A stretch of 8,980 nt of DNA from an uncultured Saprospiraceae bacterium (lineage in GTDB: Bacteria; Bacteroidota; Bacteroidia; Chitinophagales; Saprospiraceae), in NCBI GenBank assembly GCA_937952155.1, contig CALFYH010000358.1, forward strand, positions 1 through 8,980. Direction: 5' to 3'. This document shows, piece after piece, positions 6,462-8,980 of this stretch (position 1 is the stretch's first letter; every line of letters begins with the position of its first letter). The notes below the pieces were generated by a model. That model ran no database searches. It worked only from the letters and a program-made list of their open reading frames with translations, and was not told the DNA's origin. Both the position numbers and the translations under genes were made by a program.

Positions 6462-7052
6462 ATGCCAGTTAAATTAAGATTGTCCAGAAAAGGACGAAAA
6501 AAAGCCCCATTTTATCATATTGTTGTAGCAGATGCAAGATCTCCACGTGATGGTAAATTCATCGAGAAAATCGGTACTTACAATCCAATGACTAAGCCTG
6601 CAACCATCGAAATCGACAGAAATGCTGCTTACGATTGGTTGACAAAAGGAGCACAACCTACGGATACTGTAAGAGCTATCTTGAGATTCAAGGGTGTATA
6701 TTATAGAAAACACTTGATGAGAGGTGTTAAAAAAGGCGCTTTGACAATTGAACAAGCAGATGCAATGTGGCAAACATGGATAGATGCTAAAGAAGCTAGC
6801 ATTGCGGCAAGAAGAGCAAATACCATGGCAGAATTAGAAGCTTTCAGAAAAATGGTTTCTGGTGAAGCAAAAGTGAAGGCCGTAGTAGCGGATGCTGCAA
6901 CCAAAGAAGCAGCACAGGCATTTATGGAAACAAATGACGATGCATCAGAAGATGTAGCAGAAGAAGTGGTAGAAGTAGCTGAAGAAACGACTTCAGAAAC
7001 AACATCAGGAGAAACCACCGAAGCACCTGCTGAAGAGGCAACAGAAGAATAA
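6462..7052 (+). CDS. rpsP: 30S ribosomal protein bS16 with long acidic C-terminal extension
   Basis: The N-terminal part, about residues 1-85, is a complete bS16 core. It starts MPVKLRLSRKGRKKAPFYHI, followed by VVADARSPRDGKFIEKIGTYNP and a D-T-V-R-A-I-L segment. bS16 binds 16S rRNA early in 30S assembly. The protein is 196 residues, against about 80-90 in most bacteria. Residues 86-155 form a mixed-charge, probably helical extension, and residues 157-196 are low-complexity, with 16 Asp/Glu and no Lys/Arg (ETTSETTSGETTE, EEATEE). Extended bS16 proteins are common in Bacteroidota, so the tail is probably native. The ATG at 6462 is the family start. The gene has its own promoter and leader and ends at a strong terminator. 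It is not followed by rimM or trmD, the usual partners in many other bacteria. Confidence 0.97.
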   Translation: MPVKLRLSRKGRKKAPFYHIVVADARSPRDGKFIEKIGTYNPMTKPATIEIDRNAAYDWLTKGAQPTDTVRAILRFKGVYYRKHLMRGVKKGALTIEQADAMWQTWIDAKEASIAARRANTMAELEAFRKMVSGEAKVKAVVADAATKEAAQAFMETNDDASEDVAEEVVEVAEETTSETTSGETTEAPAEEATEE

Positions 7053-7109
7053 GAGAAACGGATTATTTGCGTTGCAGATAAGGAAATCCGAATCATAAAG
7101 ATTTGGACA

Positions 7110-7148
7110 AAAACCTGATAAACCTAAAAATTTATCAGGTTTTGTTTT
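7110..7148 (+). terminator. Intrinsic terminator of rpsP
   Basis: AAAACCTGATAAA (7110-7122) and TTTATCAGGTTTT (7131-7143) are perfect 13-bp reverse complements around the 8-nt loop CCTAAAAA, followed by GTTTT. It lies 57 bp after the rpsP stop. The other strand also ends in a run of T, so it may work in both directions. It sits upstream of the next gene and argues that this gene has its own promoter. Confidence 0.85.
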
Positions 7149-7207
7149 ATAAAATCGATAAAATATTAGTAAAAATATCCTACTTAATTGTAAAAATAAA
7201 TCAAATC

Positions 7208-8578
7208 ATGGAAGCTTTAGCCAATAATTATAAAAATCACCTAGATCAGTTAAAAGCTGCAATTCAGGATTCAGAATTGTTGAATTTGTATCTAGATAAT
7301 GAAACGGATGATTTGTACAAACAAATGGTTGATGCTTTTGAGCCTCATATCTTAGAATTATACAATTTGGTAGCGGATAAATCGCCTTTGCAATTGATCT
7401 CACTCGAAACCGAATTGCTTGATAGCGGATTTGAAGGATTGTTTCTCCCTAGGATACTTGGATATTCTGTGTTGCGTGGAGAGATAGATTCTAATTATAA
7501 ATACAAACGCCCGCAAGATCATTTTAAAAATATCTTATTAACGATTTGCGAGTCTGCAAATTTTGATATGATAAAGATGAGAATAGGGCAGACTATCCAA
7601 GTTGGATTTTCATTGAGTAGCGATATCTGGCTTACAAATCTCTTGGATCAACTTACTAATAAGAAGGTGAAAACATTTTTGAACCTTCAAAAGGTGGACA
7701 AATTGAGAGATTTGAACCATCGTATTCAGCTATATAAAAATTATAAAAAGCAGTTTGCCAATCAAAATTTTATGACTGCTGACTTCCCTAAGAATGTTGT
7801 TGACTTAAAGGTTTTTGGATCTTCACTGATTCACTTTTTGGAATTTAGAAGCAACCGAAGATTTGACAATACATCACTTATTCCGCATTTGGATCAATTG
7901 ATATCTAATGAAAGTCTGCAGTCAGATCCTGATTTCTTAGAAATCCTAATGATAACTGGTATGTTTTACGACATTAGTGACCACTCTAAAAAGACAGTTT
8001 CCGATATTTTTGATAAGTTGAGAAAGAAAGATGAAGGTTTTGTTTCTGAATATTTTCAACATCTTCTGCAATTGTATAGAAGTGATGTAGAAATTACTCC
8101 AGATACGGATAAAAGAATGTCAAAACTGATAAATAAAAAGATAGAAGACGGTGTTTCTGCTTATTACAATCTGATGGACATAGTTCATACCAAAGGTTAT
8201 GTCCATGAAGACACTATTGCTGCAGTTAAAAATTACTATGAGCAACACAAAGGATTAAGTATTGAAAATGAGTGTCTTAGAGATGGTATTTTTGGCTACT
8301 GCCAAAGTTTCCTAAACAATCTTGATACTGAAAGTTACCATGAGTATTTTGAAATTAATAAAGTATTTGTCTCGTATATCAATACTTTTTATAACCAGAA
8401 ATTCAACCAGAACATCAAAGATCTTAGTATGAATTATATCAATCGACTACTCGACGTTTATACTGATAAGCGCGGTAGAGATTATCAAGATATTAAGAAA
8501 TTTGTTACTTCTACTTTCCTTGATTTGGGCTTTAAGTCTGAGAAGGAGCTCGTTGAATTATTCAAAACCAAAAAGTAA
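7208..8578 (+). CDS. Uncharacterised 456-residue, predicted all-helical cytoplasmic protein
   Basis: I do not recognise this protein. The start is the ATG at 7208 (MEALANNYKNHLDQLK). The in-frame region upstream to 7103 overlaps the rpsP terminator and encodes an unlikely Ile/Lys-rich stretch, so I rejected it. There is no signal peptide, transmembrane segment, nucleotide-binding loop or clustered Cys/His metal site. The sequence is rich in charged and aromatic residues in amphipathic helical patterns, for example KVDKLRDLNHRIQLYKNYKKQF and the C-terminal MNYINRLLDVYTDKRGRDYQDIKKF. This suggests a helical-repeat or scaffold-like fold, which is inference only. It follows rpsP by 155 bp and a strong terminator, so it is probably transcribed separately, although I found no good TAnnTTTG element upstream. 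It is convergent with the CoA-binding protein. Codon use and base composition look like the neighbours. Confidence 0.8.
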   Translation: MEALANNYKNHLDQLKAAIQDSELLNLYLDNETDDLYKQMVDAFEPHILELYNLVADKSPLQLISLETELLDSGFEGLFLPRILGYSVLRGEIDSNYKYKRPQDHFKNILLTICESANFDMIKMRIGQTIQVGFSLSSDIWLTNLLDQLTNKKVKTFLNLQKVDKLRDLNHRIQLYKNYKKQFANQNFMTADFPKNVVDLKVFGSSLIHFLEFRSNRRFDNTSLIPHLDQLISNESLQSDPDFLEILMITGMFYDISDHSKKTVSDIFDKLRKKDEGFVSEYFQHLLQLYRSDVEITPDTDKRMSKLINKKIEDGVSAYYNLMDIVHTKGYVHEDTIAAVKNYYEQHKGLSIENECLRDGIFGYCQSFLNNLDTESYHEYFEINKVFVSYINTFYNQKFNQNIKDLSMNYINRLLDVYTDKRGRDYQDIKKFVTSTFLDLGFKSEKELVELFKTKK

Positions 8579-8580
8579 TT

Positions 8581-8608
8581 GACTTCATTAATTAATATTG
8601 ATTAAGTC
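8581..8608. terminator. Possible shared hairpin between convergent genes
   Basis: GACTTCATTAAT (8581-8592) can pair with ATTGATTAAGTC (8597-8608) around TAAT, with one mismatch and one G-U pair on the plus strand. It begins 2 bp after the stop of the 456-aa gene and overlaps the last codons of the CoA-binding protein gene. On the minus strand a short T-rich run follows. The stem is AT-rich, so termination may be weak. Confidence 0.35.
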
Positions 8609-8960
8609 TTAATAGAACAAGCGTACAAGCATACTCAGTTAGTATTCCAGCGTTATTTGCTAATTTTAGTAGCTCGTCATTTTCTGTACCAGGATTAAAG
8701 ATTATTCTTTTGGGATGTAGACCAAGGATATAATCATAATATTGCTTCTGTAAGCTTGGATTTATATAAAGTGTAACGGTGTGTATATTGTCAAAATGTA
8801 TATGATCTTTTTGGATTTCGACATCTTCGACCTTACCCGATTTATTTCCAATAGCAACTACAGAATGTCTATATTTTCTTAAAAGTTTGATTGCCATATT
8901 CGAATATCTCTCTGGATTTTCTGAAGCACCGATTACTAATGTACTGCTTTTTGATTTCAT
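8592..8960 (-). CDS. CoA-binding domain protein (YccU-like, Rossmann fold)
   Basis: This 122-residue single-domain protein belongs to the CoA_binding_2 family, related to the N-terminal nucleotide-binding domain of succinyl-CoA synthetase alpha. It has the first beta-strand and loop VIGASENPERYS (residues 9-20), followed by the helix NMAIKLLRKY. The second conserved loop is IIFNPGTEN (86-94), and the closing segment EYACTLVLL (109-117) holds the conserved Cys-Thr-Leu. The length equals the whole family domain, so the gene looks intact. The ATG at 8960 places the glycine loop at residue 11, as expected. Homologues bind CoA or related nucleotides in the cytoplasm, but their physiological role is not established and no catalytic residue is implied. 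Only 20 bp upstream is visible, with no recognisable promoter. It is convergent with the 456-aa gene, 13 bp away. Confidence 0.9.
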   Translation of the reverse strand: MKSKSSTLVIGASENPERYSNMAIKLLRKYRHSVVAIGNKSGKVEDVEIQKDHIHFDNIHTVTLYINPSLQKQYYDYILGLHPKRIIFNPGTENDELLKLANNAGILTEYACTLVLLRLNQY

Positions 8961-8980
8961 TTAGCCTTGACTTTAAATTC

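Noticed and set aside
7059..7090. Inverted repeat CGGATT / AATCCG just after the rpsP stop
   Set aside because: The stem is only 6 bp with a 20-nt loop and no U-tract. The perfect 13-bp hairpin at 7110-7143 is the obvious terminator.
6701..7096. Long open frame on the minus strand opposite the 3' part of rpsP, rich in Ser/Ala/Val
   Set aside because: It is the mirror of the GAA/GCA-rich acidic tail of rpsP. It has no family resemblance, no promoter, and it covers a certain gene.
1..8980. Mobile element, CRISPR array, toxin-antitoxin or defence system
   Set aside because: I found no transposase, integrase, direct-repeat array, nuclease or toxin-like gene. Gene content and composition are uniform housekeeping.

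Overview
This is an ordinary housekeeping stretch of an AT-rich chromosome, most likely from the Bacteroidota and possibly near Saprospiria/Flavobacteriia. The evidence is: a TonB-dependent receptor with an N-terminal carboxypeptidase-regulatory-like domain; ribosomal protein S16 with a long acidic tail; NrdB and NrdA of the kind I associate with this phylum; near-absence of Shine-Dalgarno sequences; and promoters of the Bacteroidota type (TTG, 20 bp, TAnnTTTG). I see no mobile element, CRISPR array, tRNA, rRNA, phage gene or defence system.

Layout from left to right. The 5' end of rlmH (23S rRNA methyltransferase) runs off the left edge on the minus strand. Divergent from it is a NrtR-type regulator, a Nudix-fold sensor with a C-terminal winged helix, whose Nudix box has lost its catalytic glutamates. 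Convergent with that gene is the minus-strand nrdB-nrdA operon for an aerobic class I ribonucleotide reductase. Its radical, metal and thiol residues are intact, but no ATP-cone is visible on either subunit. A 451-bp divergent intergenic region separates nrdB from a solitary TonB-dependent outer-membrane receptor and carries one predicted promoter in each direction plus a 9-bp inverted repeat. The rpsP promoter starts 3 bp after the receptor stop codon and has a short foldable leader. rpsP ends at a strong intrinsic terminator and is followed by a 456-residue helical protein that I cannot identify. A small CoA-binding-domain protein lies convergent to it at the right edge.

The genes do not form one pathway. 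nrdBA supplies deoxynucleotides, rlmH and rpsP serve the ribosome, the receptor imports an unknown ligand, and the regulator, the CoA-binding protein and the 456-aa protein have unassigned roles. I found no convincing new multi-gene system. The points most worth a second look are the catalytically dead Nudix sensor with palindromes upstream, the cone-less reductase, the rpsP leader fold, the uncharacterised 456-aa protein, and the shared promoter geometry that lets transcription starts be predicted.
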